From Paenirhizobium naphthalenivorans (GTDB lineage: Bacteria > Pseudomonadota > Alphaproteobacteria > Rhizobiales > Rhizobiaceae): a stretch of 64,000 bases of DNA. The notes below the pieces were generated by a model. That model did no database searches, was not told the origin of the DNA, and worked only from the letters and a program-made list of their open reading frames with translations. Position numbers and translations under genes: made by a program. Numbering within the stretch: position 1 is the stretch's first letter; each line of letters opens with the position of its first letter. This document shows, piece after piece, positions 54,673 to 63,949 of this stretch. The stretch lies in assembly GCF_007992095.1 (NCBI RefSeq), contig NZ_BJZP01000002.1, forward strand, positions 1 through 64,000. The letters are read 5' to 3'.

Positions 54673-55745
54673 ACGGCCTCACTCAAGGGCCGACCATGGG
54701 TTTCCTCAAAGGCCCTGATGTCGCCAATGCAAAGGTCCATCGCAGATGCGCCCGCTGCGAGCGCGTGATACCAGGCCATGGTCCGCGTAACGGTCTCGTC
54801 GAGGTCCCACGCCGGCCGATACCCAAGCGACTGCTGGGCGTGCGACGAATCGAGCATGAGATAGCTGGCCTCGTGCGGTCCTTCCGAACCATCGCCCAGC
54901 ACGACCTCGCCGCCGCCAAAGGCCGAAGCTGCCTTGCCGAGCACGGTCGCCACGGTCGCCGCGGCCCGATGATCGGGTCCGAAATTAAGACTGTGGGCAA
55001 ACGTAGGTTGACCCCATAGCCGTTCGGCCATCATCAGATAGCCGTTGAGTGGCTCCAGCACATGCTGCCAAGGCCGGACCGCCTCCGGACGCCGAACCAT
55101 CAACGAGCCGCCGCCGCCCCAGGCCTTGACCGCGTCGGGGATCAGGCGATCCTCGGCCCAGTCGCCGCCGCCGATCACGTTGCCGGCCCGCGCAGTAGCA
55201 AGGCCGATGCCGCGGGCGACAAAGAAGGACGACCGGTAACTGGCGGTGACGATCTCGGCCGCCGCCTTGCTGGCGCTATAGGGGTCATGTCCGCCGAGCG
55301 GGTCGCTCTCGACGAAGGGACGCGCGGTTTCAGAATTTTCATAGACCTTGTCGGTGGTGACGACCACGACGGCGCGCAGGTCGGGAGCGATGCGCAGCGC
55401 ATCAAGCAGGTTCGCTGTGCCCTGTACGTTGGTTTCAAAAGTGCCGATCGGATCGCGGTAGCCGGCCCGAACCAGCGCTTGCGCGCCGAGATGAAGAACG
55501 ATCTCGGGCTTGGCGAGCATGACGCGCGCCGCCACCGCATGACGATCGCGAAGGTCGCAAATGTCGGAGGCGGCCGGCCTGCCGTTGAGCAGGTTGAACA
55601 GAGAGGGCTCGGTCTCGGGCGGAAGGGAGAGACCCGTGACCTTGGCGCCCATCTCGGCGAGCCAGAGGCCGAGCCAGCTTCCTTTGAAGCCGGTGTGGCC
55701 GGTCAGCAATACGCGTTTGCCCTTCCAGAAAGCGGGATTAGCCAT
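54669..55745 (-). CDS. rfbG: CDP-glucose 4,6-dehydratase
   Basis: 358 residues. Extended SDR with RVLLTGHTGFKGSWLGLWL, the catalytic DPYSASKAAAE and VIGGGDWAEDRLIPD, all characteristic of RfbG. It turns CDP-glucose into CDP-4-keto-6-deoxyglucose. rfbF, 3 bases upstream, makes the substrate; the epimerase gene overlaps the stop. Confidence 0.95.
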   Translation of the reverse strand: MANPAFWKGKRVLLTGHTGFKGSWLGLWLAEMGAKVTGLSLPPETEPSLFNLLNGRPAASDICDLRDRHAVAARVMLAKPEIVLHLGAQALVRAGYRDPIGTFETNVQGTANLLDALRIAPDLRAVVVVTTDKVYENSETARPFVESDPLGGHDPYSASKAAAEIVTASYRSSFFVARGIGLATARAGNVIGGGDWAEDRLIPDAVKAWGGGGSLMVRRPEAVRPWQHVLEPLNGYLMMAERLWGQPTFAHSLNFGPDHRAAATVATVLGKAASAFGGGEVVLGDGSEGPHEASYLMLDSSHAQQSLGYRPAWDLDETVTRTMAWYHALAAGASAMDLCIGDIRAFEETHGRPLSEAV

Positions 55746-55748
55746 GGT

Positions 55749-56519
55749 TTACCACGTCTTCCACGGCGGATTGCCGCTTTCCCAGAGGGTTTCGAGATGT
55801 GTCTTGTCCCGCAAGGTGTCCATCGGTTGCCAAAAGCCCGTATGAAAGAAGGCCTTCAACTCGCCGTCTTGGGCGAGACCCGACAGTGGCTCGGCTTCCC
55901 AACTGACGGAATCGTCGGCGATCCGGTCGATGCACTTCGGGTCAAGAACGAAAAAGCCGCCGTTGATAAAACCGCCCTCGCCCTCCGGTTTTTCGACGAA
56001 GCCTTCGACCGTGTCGCCATCGAGTTTCAGCGCTCCGAAGCGAGCAGGTGGGCGCACCGCAGTCACGGTCGCCAGTCGGCCATGGCTCTTGTGGAAGCGG
56101 ATGGTCGCTCCGATGTTGACGTCGCACAGTCCGTCACCATAGGTAAAGCAGAAAGCTTCCTCGTTCTTGAGATAATCTGCGACCCGGCGCAGTCGTCCTC
56201 CGGTCATCGAATTTTCGCCGGTATCGACGAGTGTCACGCGCCAGTCCTCGGCGCTCTTGCGGTGGAATTGAAGACGATTTTCAGCCAAATCGAACGACAT
56301 GTCCGACATGTGCAGGCCGTAATTGGCGAAGTACTCTTTGATCACATAACCACGGAAGCCGCAGCAGACGATGAAGTCTCGAATGCCATGCCCATGATAG
56401 AGCTTCATGATGTGCCAGAGGATCGGCCGGCCGCCGATCTCGATCATCGGTTTGGGCTTCAGGTGGGTTTCCTCGGCGATACGCGAACCAAGACCGCCTG
56501 CGAGAATGACAGCCTTCAT
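55749..56519 (-). CDS. rfbF: Glucose-1-phosphate cytidylyltransferase
   Basis: 256 residues from the ATG at 56519 (MKAVILAGGLGSRIAEET). Signatures: LAGGLGSRI, KPKPMIEIGGRPILWHIMK, TYGDGLCDVNI. Makes CDP-glucose from CTP and glucose-1-phosphate. First gene of the tightly packed rfbF-rfbG-epimerase-C-methyltransferase group. The galE gene lies 163 bases upstream. Confidence 0.96.
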   Translation of the reverse strand: MKAVILAGGLGSRIAEETHLKPKPMIEIGGRPILWHIMKLYHGHGIRDFIVCCGFRGYVIKEYFANYGLHMSDMSFDLAENRLQFHRKSAEDWRVTLVDTGENSMTGGRLRRVADYLKNEEAFCFTYGDGLCDVNIGATIRFHKSHGRLATVTAVRPPARFGALKLDGDTVEGFVEKPEGEGGFINGGFFVLDPKCIDRIADDSVSWEAEPLSGLAQDGELKAFFHTGFWQPMDTLRDKTHLETLWESGNPPWKTW

Positions 56520-56682
56520 CGCAAGAGTCCGCCAATCAAGCCGGAGCGCGGCAACATGATGCCCCACTCCTCATATCCCGCTGCAAAAGCCATGATTCGT
56601 CCCACACCCCACGAATATTTCATCGTGAGCCTAGGCTAGCGGACGAAACTGTCGTCAAACTTGACGGCCGGCCGTCTGCCGA

Positions 56683-57702
56683 TCAAAGCCCGCCGGCACG
56701 TACTGCTATGTGGTGGGCAGCGTCCTGCTTGAGACGGGCCTCCCAGGCAAACGCCGTTTCGACGATCGCGTCGAGGTCGGCGTGGCGCGGTTCCCAGCCG
56801 AGCAGTTCACGCGCCAGCGTGGCGTCGGCGACAACGAAGGCGGCATCGCCCGCGCGGCGTGACGCGTAGTCAACCGAAAGCGGCCGCCCCGAGACCTTGG
56901 CAACCGAATCCAGCACCTCAAGCACGGAATAGCCCTGACCATAACCACAGTTGGCAACCAGCGATGCACCGCCGCGCCGGAGGTGCTCAAGCGCGCACAT
57001 ATGCGCCTCGACCAGATCCGCCACGTGGATATAGTCGCGCACGCCGGTGCCGTCCGGTGTCGGGTAGTCTGTGCCATAGACCGTAACCGAAGGGCGCTTT
57101 CCCAGCGCCGCCTCGCAAGCCACCTTGATCAGATGGGTCGCCCGGTCGGTCGATTGACCAGTCCGTCCCTTGAGGTCGGCACCCGCAACGTTGAAATAAC
57201 GCAGCGCGACGTAACGGAAATCATGGGCATGCGCAGTATCGCGCAACATGAGTTCGCTCATCACCTTGGATTGGCCGTAAGGATTTTCCGGCAGTAGCGG
57301 TGCGGTTTCCTTGACCGGTTCGGCCACCGCGGGCGTGCCGTAGACGGCTGCCGTCGACGAAAAGATCAACTTGCCGATGCCAGCCTTGATCGCGGCGGAC
57401 AGCAGTATACGGGTATTCCCGGTGTTATTCTCGTAATAGCTGAGCGGATTGGACACAGACTCCGGAACGACGACGGACGCGGCGAGATGGATGATCGCCT
57501 CGATCTCATTCTCCGCGAAAATCTGCCCGAGCAGGTCCGCATTGCCGATGTCGCCCAGATAGAACCGCGCCTCAGGCGCAACAGCCCAGCGGAACCCTGT
57601 CGACAGCCGATCGACCACCACCACGTCCTGACCTGCATCCAGCAAAGCCCAGACCATATGGCTTCCGATGTACCCGGCACCACCCGTTACCAAGATCGCC
57701 AT
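56683..57702 (-). CDS. galE: UDP-glucose 4-epimerase
   Basis: 339 residues. ILVTGGAGYIGSHMVWALL nucleotide loop, active-site NPYGQSKVMSE (Tyr-x3-Lys), and DGTGVRDYIHVADLVEAH typical of GalE. Interconverts UDP-glucose and UDP-galactose for surface polysaccharides. It heads the minus-strand glycan genes, with an AT-rich upstream gap containing a perfect palindrome. Confidence 0.95.
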   Translation of the reverse strand: MAILVTGGAGYIGSHMVWALLDAGQDVVVVDRLSTGFRWAVAPEARFYLGDIGNADLLGQIFAENEIEAIIHLAASVVVPESVSNPLSYYENNTGNTRILLSAAIKAGIGKLIFSSTAAVYGTPAVAEPVKETAPLLPENPYGQSKVMSELMLRDTAHAHDFRYVALRYFNVAGADLKGRTGQSTDRATHLIKVACEAALGKRPSVTVYGTDYPTPDGTGVRDYIHVADLVEAHMCALEHLRRGGASLVANCGYGQGYSVLEVLDSVAKVSGRPLSVDYASRRAGDAAFVVADATLARELLGWEPRHADLDAIVETAFAWEARLKQDAAHHIAVRAGGL

Positions 57703-57775
57703 GCTCGCACTTTCCGCAATTCATTGACCGGGTAAACACAAGCAATTCAGATTCTAACTTTTCCTGAAAACGCCC

Positions 57776-57792
57776 CTCATTCTTAGAATGAG
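57776..57792. promoter_or_regulatory. Palindrome upstream of galE
   Basis: CTCATTCT-T-AGAATGAG, a perfect 8-bp inverted repeat about one base, in the AT-rich gap 57703-57889. It lies 74 bases upstream of the galE ATG, so it could be an operator. On the minus strand GGGGCGTTTTC follows it, so a weak terminator for the aminotransferase gene is an alternative. Confidence 0.45.
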
Positions 57793-57889
57793 CCGCATTT
57801 TAACTCATAGTATAAAAAATACAGTTTTCCGAAATCCGCTCAAATTCTATCGATTGCGCGTGCCTTCCAGCTGAGCATATGAAAACCGT

Positions 57890-59065
57890 TCAGAGCGCCA
57901 GAATGTAACGACACAGGCGATCTGCCGCTTCCTCAATCTGCTTTGGATCGCGCAGGAAGCAGGCGCGTAGGAAGCTCTCGCCGCCCTTACCAAAGGCCGA
58001 CCCCGGCGCCAGCGCCACGCCGGTGCGGTCGACGATGTCGAGCGCCGCCTGGCGGCTGTCGATGATCCCGTCAATCTTCAGGAAGGCATAAAGCGCACCT
58101 TCCGGCTTCAGCGTTTCAACCCGATTGGTGGCGATCAGGGCGTCGCACAGCAGGTCACGCGATTTTACCGCACGCTCGAAATTCTCGCGCACGAAACCGT
58201 CGCCCTGGTCGAGCGCGGCCACGGCGCCACGTTGCATGAACTGTGCAACGCCCGAGGTGGAATACTGGATCAGGTTCTCGAAGATCTGTCCCGTCTCAGG
58301 TGGCGCGACGATCCAGCCGACGCGCCAGCCGGTCATCGACCAGTTCTTGGAGAAGGAGTTGGCGAAGATCACTCGGTCGCCTTCGACCATGACATCGAGG
58401 AAGGACGGCGCCCGATGTCCGCCGCCGTAATAGTAAAGCGCGTAGATCTCGTCGGCGAGGATCCATAGACCATGGCGGCGCGCCAGCTCGAGAATCGCCT
58501 TGAGGTCCTCATGGGTGGCCGTCCAGCCGGTCGGGTTGGAGGGCGTATTGATGAACAGGCCGCGCGTTTTCGGCGTAATCGCCTTTTCCAGCCGTTCCAT
58601 ATCGAGCGACCAGCGACCGTTGGCGAAGGTGAGCGGAACGCCAACCGAGCGACCGCCGGCAAGGTCGATCGCCGAAACGATGTTCGGCCATGCCGGCGAC
58701 AGATAGATCATCTCATCGCCCGGCTCAGTGATCGCCTGAACACTGAGCGCAATAGACTGCATGCCCGAACCAGTGACATAGAAATGCTCTGGCGAAAGCT
58801 CCAGTCCGAAATGGCGGGCATAGTAGCGCGACAGAGCCTGCCGCAATTCCGGAATGCCACGCTGCCAGGTGTAAAAGGTTTCTCCGCCGAGCAGAGCATC
58901 ACTTGCGGCGCGATTGATGAAGTCTGGGCTCGGCAGATCGCCCTCCCCCGCCCAAAGCGGCAATAGATCATCCCGTCCACGCGCGTAGTTGATGATCTCG
59001 ACGATCCCGCTTTCCGGGGCCGCGAGTGCGCGTGGGCTGAGATCCTTCACAAGCGACATGGGCAA
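57890..59065 (-). CDS. Class I/II PLP-dependent aminotransferase
   Basis: 391 residues. The PLP lysine is in ANSFSKNWSMTGWRVGWI; other marks are INTPSNPTGW, ILADEIYALYYYGG and the substrate-binding RACFLRDPKQIEEAADRL with Arg. It belongs to the aspartate aminotransferase fold type I; the amino acid substrate is not clear. It is unlikely to be a sugar aminotransferase, which has another family pattern. Start at MPMSLVKDL or the Met two codons later. Confidence 0.9.
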   Translation of the reverse strand: MPMSLVKDLSPRALAAPESGIVEIINYARGRDDLLPLWAGEGDLPSPDFINRAASDALLGGETFYTWQRGIPELRQALSRYYARHFGLELSPEHFYVTGSGMQSIALSVQAITEPGDEMIYLSPAWPNIVSAIDLAGGRSVGVPLTFANGRWSLDMERLEKAITPKTRGLFINTPSNPTGWTATHEDLKAILELARRHGLWILADEIYALYYYGGGHRAPSFLDVMVEGDRVIFANSFSKNWSMTGWRVGWIVAPPETGQIFENLIQYSTSGVAQFMQRGAVAALDQGDGFVRENFERAVKSRDLLCDALIATNRVETLKPEGALYAFLKIDGIIDSRQAALDIVDRTGVALAPGSAFGKGGESFLRACFLRDPKQIEEAADRLCRYILAL

Positions 59066-59215
59066 GCCTCTTCAATTCAACGATTGTTCATGACGACGAG
59101 ATCTAGCCGATTGCGCCGTGAAAATCCCATGACAATCCGTGAGGATGGAATCGATTTCGATGATGAATGACGATCAACTTCGCCCGGATCCGCTGGCGAT
59201 CGCTGCAGGAAACCG

Positions 59216-59641
59216 TCAGCGCGATTTGAGCAAATCGCGGATCTCGGTCAGCAACTGGATATCGGCCGGCGGCGGAGCAGCCTTTGCCGCCGCCTTTTCG
59301 TCCTTCTCCAGCGAGGCGCGCAGGGTGTTCACACCCTTGACCATGAGAAAGATGATCCAGGCCAGGATCATAAAGTTGATGATGACTGTAATGAAGTTGC
59401 CATAGGCGAAAACGGCGCCTTGCTCACGGGCGGCGGCGAGCGATGTCGCGGTCACGTTGGAGCTGAGCGGCAAGAAATAATTGGAAAAGTCAAAGCCACC
59501 GAAGACCACGCCGACCAACGGCATAACAATATCCTCGACAAGCGAATTGACGATCAGGCCGAACGCCCCGCCGATGATCACTCCGACGGCCAGATCCATC
59601 ACATTTCCGCGCGCAATGAAGGTCTTAAACTCGTTCAGCAC
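59216..59641 (-). CDS. mscL: Large-conductance mechanosensitive channel MscL
   Basis: 141 residues. [20 protein letters not shown] is the N-terminal helix and TM1 start, with [20 protein letters not shown], and TM2 at about 75-97 (ANFI-type [19 protein letters not shown]). The C-terminal bundle helix ends [13 protein letters not shown] pentameric tension-gated pore that protects from osmotic downshock. Confidence 0.97.
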   Translation of the reverse strand: MLNEFKTFIARGNVMDLAVGVIIGGAFGLIVNSLVEDIVMPLVGVVFGGFDFSNYFLPLSSNVTATSLAAAREQGAVFAYGNFITVIINFMILAWIIFLMVKGVNTLRASLEKDEKAAAKAAPPPADIQLLTEIRDLLKSR

Positions 59642-59858
59642 TTCCGGTCTCCCTCGATCATCGGACGAGCGACGCTCGCCTTTTCCACAGCCTATCGCCT
59701 AGACCATGATTAACGAAAGTTCAATCATTCGGAAACGCTGAAATCATATCGCAATCGGGACCTCGTTCGACTTAAGGTCGAGATCGAGACGATTTCAAAA
59801 GGCGGCGACTTCCCATAAGGTTCGCCTTTCAATGGAACGCCGTCGACAGGGAGGAAGC

Positions 59859-62800
59859 GTGCTTCCAGGATGGGTCATTTTCGCCTCGGCATTCGCCTAT
59901 CTGCTGCTGCTGTTTGCGGTGGCGAGTTACGGCGACCGCAAGAGCCGTACGCATGGCGTACCCACGAACGGCCGGCCGATCGTCTATGCCCTGAGCCTTG
60001 CGGTCTATTGCACCTCGTGGACGTATTTCGGCGGCGTCGGGTTGGCAGCCGAACACGGGCTCGAATTCACAGCCATCTATATCGGTCCGATCCTGATGTT
60101 CACGATCGGTATGCCGATCGTCCGACGGATCATCGACCTCGCCAAGGCAGAAAAACTCACCTCGGGAGCCGACTTCATCGCCGCCCGCTATGGCAAGAAC
60201 CCGATCGTCGGCATGCTGGTGACGATCATCTGTCTGATCGGCACGATTCCCTACATCGCCCTGCAATTGAAGGCGGTCTCCAGTTCAGTCTCCGCCATGG
60301 TCGACCCGACCGCATATGGTATCGGCACGGGCAATCTCTATTTCATCGATCTGCCGCTGGTCGTGGCCTTTCTCCTCGCCTGTTTTGCCGTCGTCTTCGG
60401 CACTCGCCACACCGATGCCACCGAACATCAGGATGGCCTGATCCTCGCCATTGCGATGGAGTCGGTGGTCAAGCTCGTGGCATTCTGGACACTCGGCATC
60501 TACGTCGTGTTCTTTCTGTTCAACGGACCGGTCGACCTTTGGCAGAAGGCGAGCGAGAACCAGGCTGTCATGACGGCACTGTCGCACCAGACTCCGATCA
60601 GCCGATGGGTCCTGCTGATCGCACTGTCTGCCTTTGCCATCATCATGCTTCCCCGCCAGTTCCACGTCACCGTGGTGGAAAACCGGACCAGCCGTGAGCT
60701 GAAGCTCGCCGGCATCCTGATGCCGCTCTATCTCGTGGCGATCAATATCTTCGTTCTGCCGGCGGCGATGGGCGGCATCATGGCCTTCAACGGCGGTGGC
60801 GATGCCGACCTCTACGTCCTGTCCCTGCCGCTGCATAACGAGATGAAATTCGTCTCGCTCATCACCTTTCTCGGTGGCTTTTCCGCGGCGACCGCCATGG
60901 TCATCGTCGCCTCGGTCGCATTGGCGATCATGGTGTCGAATGACATGATCCTGCCGATCTTCCTGCGGCAGAACCTGCTTACCCGGGCGAGCCATCGAGA
61001 CGACTTCGCCAAAACCCTGCTGCATATACGCCGCTCGGCAATCTTCGCCGTCATGCTCCTCGGCTATGTCTACTACCGCTCGGCCGACAACACGACCGGG
61101 CTGGCCTCGATCGGGCTGCTCGCCTTTGCCGCGATCGCCCAGATCGCTCCGTCGCTGTTTGGCGGCCTGTTGTGGCGCCGCGCCAATGCCCGAGGCGCGA
61201 TTGCGGGCCTGAGCACAGGCGTCTTCGTCTGGGCCTATCTATTGTTCCTGCCGAGCCTCGGCGCTGAGGACAACTCGCAAATCGCCTCGTCCATTCTCGG
61301 CTTCCTCTTTCCCGGCATCGGCATATTCAGTCCGGCGCAGGCCGATCCCTTGGTCAACGCCACGTTGCTGAGCTTGCTGATCAATACCGCCGCATTCATC
61401 ATCGGTTCGCTCAGCCGCAATCCGCGCCCCGTCGAGCGGATCCAATCAGGCATTTTCGTCAAACGCCATCCCCGCTCCCAGTTCGCCACCCGCGGCTGGA
61501 AGACCCGCGTCAGCGTCGGTGACCTGAAAACCGCGATCGCCCGCTATCTTGGCGACGAACGGATGATGCGTTCCTTCCGCTCCTACGAACAGGCCGCCGG
61601 CCGTCGGCTGGACGACGACAGCCCCGCCGACATGGCCTTCATTCATTTCTCCGAGCAATTGCTCGGCAGCGCCATTGGCTCATCCTCGGCCCGTCTGGTG
61701 CTTTCCCTGATCCTGCAGAAGGCGGAGGACACATCCGCCGATACAGCCTGGCTGCTCGACCAGGCGAGTGAGGCGCTGCAATATAATCAGGACATGCTGC
61801 AGACGGCGCTGTCGCAGATGGACCAAGGCATCGCCGTGTTCGATGCAAGCAACCGCCTGACAATCTGGAACCGCAGGTTCCGCAGTCTGCTGGACCTGCC
61901 GGAGCATGTCGGACAGGTGGGTTTTCCGCTCGCCGAGATGATCGCGCTGCTCGCGCAGCGCGGCGACGTTCCTGCCGCAGAGCAAGCCCATTGGGTGAAG
62001 CGCTTCCATCAATTCGACAAACCATTCCGCCTCGTGACGGCTGCGGGCGAACGCATCATCGAGGCGCGCTGCAATCCGATGCCCGACAAGGGCTTTGTCG
62101 CGACCTTCACCGACATCACCAGCCAGGTCGCCGCCGACAAGGCGCTGAAGCAGGCGAACGAAACACTGGAGCAGCGCGTTAGCGAGCGCACTGTGGAACT
62201 GACGCGGGTCAACCATGCGCTCGCGGAGGCGCGCGCCGCGGCGGACGAAGCAAACATCGGAAAAACCCGATTTTTTGCCGCGGCGGGCCACGACATCCTC
62301 CAGCCACTCAATGCCGCCCGACTCTATTCGTCTTCGCTGGTCGAAAGGCTTGGCGATTCATCCGACAGTTCGCTGGTGCGCAACATCGACTCCGCGCTGG
62401 AATCAGTCGAGATCATCCTCGGCGCCGTGCTCGATATTTCCCGCCTGGACACCGGAGCAATGAAGCCACGGCTGGCCCAGGTGCCGCTTCAGGGATTGCT
62501 TCAACGCATAGAAACGGACTTCGCGCCGATCGCACGTGAGAAAGACCTCAAGCTGGTCGTCATGCCAACCTCGCTGACGGTGCGCTCCGACCCGAACCTC
62601 TTGCGTCGCCTAGTGCAGAACCTCGTTTCCAACGCGATCAAGTATACACCGTCCGGGCGCGTGTTGGTCGGCGCGCGACGGCACGGCGAGGAAGTCGTCA
62701 TCCAGGTGATGGATTCCGGCATCGGCATCCCCCCGTCGAAGTTCCGCACCGTCTTCAAGGAATTCGCCCGACTGGAAGAGGGGATTCGAACGGCCTCCGG

Positions 62801-63371
62801 TCTTGGCCTCGGGTTGTCGATCGTCGACCGCATCGCTCGCGTCCTCAATCATCCGGTGCAGCTTTCCTCCAAGCAGGGAAAGGGGACGACTTTTCGCGTC
62901 GTTATGCCGCTCGACAAATCCGCACCTGTTGCGGCAACGGTGTCGGACATGCCGACAGGCACCAAGGCCGCCATACCTCTCAAGGGGTTGAGGGTTCTCT
63001 GCATCGACAACGAACCAAAGATCATCGAGGGTATGGAGCTTCTGCTTTCCGGCTGGGGCTGCACCGTTACCTCTGCCGGATCGGTCGAGGCGCTCGACGC
63101 GATCATTGCGACGGACAAGAGTCCGCCGGATGTCATCATTGCCGACTACCATCTCGGCGACGGCAGCGGCATAGGTGCGATTCTGCGCCTGCGGGCGCTT
63201 TACAAGAGCGATTCCATTCCCGCCCTGCTCATTACCGCCGACCGGACTGCGGAAGTCCGGGCGGAAGCCGAGCGGCAGAACATCGCCTTTCAGCACAAAC
63301 CTGTACGGCCCGCGGCACTCCGCGCTTTCATCACCCAGGTCTCGGCAGTCAAGCAAACCGCTGCCGAATAG
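59859..63371 (+). CDS. Hybrid sensor kinase with N-terminal SSS-transporter domain (NahK/CbrA-like)
   Basis: 1170 residues from a GTG at 59859 (LPGWVIFASAFAYLLLLFAV), preferred over the ATG at 59832 because AGGGAGG lies just before it and related kinases start this way. About 500 residues with many membrane helices match sodium:solute symporters (LEFTAIYIGPILMFTIGMP, DFIAARYGKNPIVGM). A PAS domain (about 640-760), a coiled coil, the His box FFAAAGHDILQPLNAARLYS, the ATPase (NLVSNAIKYTPSG, GLGLGLSIVDR) and a receiver (VIIADYHLGDGSGIG) follow. The transporter part may sense or import a solute. Confidence 0.93.
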   Translation: MLPGWVIFASAFAYLLLLFAVASYGDRKSRTHGVPTNGRPIVYALSLAVYCTSWTYFGGVGLAAEHGLEFTAIYIGPILMFTIGMPIVRRIIDLAKAEKLTSGADFIAARYGKNPIVGMLVTIICLIGTIPYIALQLKAVSSSVSAMVDPTAYGIGTGNLYFIDLPLVVAFLLACFAVVFGTRHTDATEHQDGLILAIAMESVVKLVAFWTLGIYVVFFLFNGPVDLWQKASENQAVMTALSHQTPISRWVLLIALSAFAIIMLPRQFHVTVVENRTSRELKLAGILMPLYLVAINIFVLPAAMGGIMAFNGGGDADLYVLSLPLHNEMKFVSLITFLGGFSAATAMVIVASVALAIMVSNDMILPIFLRQNLLTRASHRDDFAKTLLHIRRSAIFAVMLLGYVYYRSADNTTGLASIGLLAFAAIAQIAPSLFGGLLWRRANARGAIAGLSTGVFVWAYLLFLPSLGAEDNSQIASSILGFLFPGIGIFSPAQADPLVNATLLSLLINTAAFIIGSLSRNPRPVERIQSGIFVKRHPRSQFATRGWKTRVSVGDLKTAIARYLGDERMMRSFRSYEQAAGRRLDDDSPADMAFIHFSEQLLGSAIGSSSARLVLSLILQKAEDTSADTAWLLDQASEALQYNQDMLQTALSQMDQGIAVFDASNRLTIWNRRFRSLLDLPEHVGQVGFPLAEMIALLAQRGDVPAAEQAHWVKRFHQFDKPFRLVTAAGERIIEARCNPMPDKGFVATFTDITSQVAADKALKQANETLEQRVSERTVELTRVNHALAEARAAADEANIGKTRFFAAAGHDILQPLNAARLYSSSLVERLGDSSDSSLVRNIDSALESVEIILGAVLDISRLDTGAMKPRLAQVPLQGLLQRIETDFAPIAREKDLKLVVMPTSLTVRSDPNLLRRLVQNLVSNAIKYTPSGRVLVGARRHGEEVVIQVMDSGIGIPPSKFRTVFKEFARLEEGIRTASGLGLGLSIVDRIARVLNHPVQLSSKQGKGTTFRVVMPLDKSAPVAATVSDMPTGTKAAIPLKGLRVLCIDNEPKIIEGMELLLSGWGCTVTSAGSVEALDAIIATDKSPPDVIIADYHLGDGSGIGAILRLRALYKSDSIPALLITADRTAEVRAEAERQNIAFQHKPVRPAALRAFITQVSAVKQTAAE

Positions 63372-63502
63372 GCAAGTGCGCACGGAATTGACTTGCATCA
63401 ATGTGACCGCATCGTAATTGATCGATACTTTATAATGTTAGGCGTAATGCCTGACGTGATCCGTAACCGGCACTAGCCTGTTCTCGTGAGGAGGACTATG
63501 TG

Positions 63503-63949
63503 ATGCATAGCAAGACTTGGCGAATGGTCATGTTCGGACTGGCCTGCCTGAGTGCAATTAATCCGGCCTCGGCAACCCCAGCTGTCGCACCGATCCCTGA
63601 TCGCATTGCAAATCAAATCGAATCGACCGGCGCATTTATGCCTTCGCCTGCCATCAGCGACGGCGAGGTGCTGCTGGCCCAGTGGCCGCCACCTCCACCG
63701 CCTCAAGGCTGGAGACCTCCGCCACCACCGCCACCGCCAGGTTGGAGGCCTCCTCCGCCACCGCCACCAGTTTGGCGACCGGCGCCACCGCCGCCGGTCT
63801 GGGGGCGCCCGCCACCGCCGCCCGTGTGGGGTACGACGTCGGCTCATGTGCGCTGGTGCATGAACCGCTATCGGTCCTACAACCCACGCACTAACACCTA
63901 TCTCGGCTTTGACGGCCGCTACCACCGGTGCCGTAGCCCATATCGCTGA
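63503..63949 (+). CDS. Secreted proline-rich protein with BA14K-type C-terminus
   Basis: 148 residues from ATG at 63503 (GAGGAGG upstream; a GTG at 63500 is the alternative). A signal peptide (about 1-25) ends NPASATP. The middle (about 60-112) is a tandem W-x-PPPPPP repeat with Trp/Arg/Gly between proline runs. The C-terminal 35 residues, HVRWCMNRYRSYNPRTNTYL ending RYHRCRSPYR, match the BA14K domain of rhizobial/Brucella secreted proteins. Role unknown, possibly cell-envelope or lectin-like. Confidence 0.85.
   Translation: MHSKTWRMVMFGLACLSAINPASATPAVAPIPDRIANQIESTGAFMPSPAISDGEVLLAQWPPPPPPQGWRPPPPPPPPGWRPPPPPPPVWRPAPPPPVWGRPPPPPVWGTTSAHVRWCMNRYRSYNPRTNTYLGFDGRYHRCRSPYR

Noticed and set aside
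57890..59065. Aminotransferase as part of the CDP-sugar pathway
   Set aside because: The active-site context SFSKNWSMTGWR is of the aspartate aminotransferase type, not of sugar aminotransferases, and it is separated from galE by a gap with a palindrome.
63690..63840. Repeated units resembling a CRISPR or minisatellite
   Set aside because: In frame it encodes the W-PPPPPP repeat of the BA14K-type protein; there are no spacers or cas genes.
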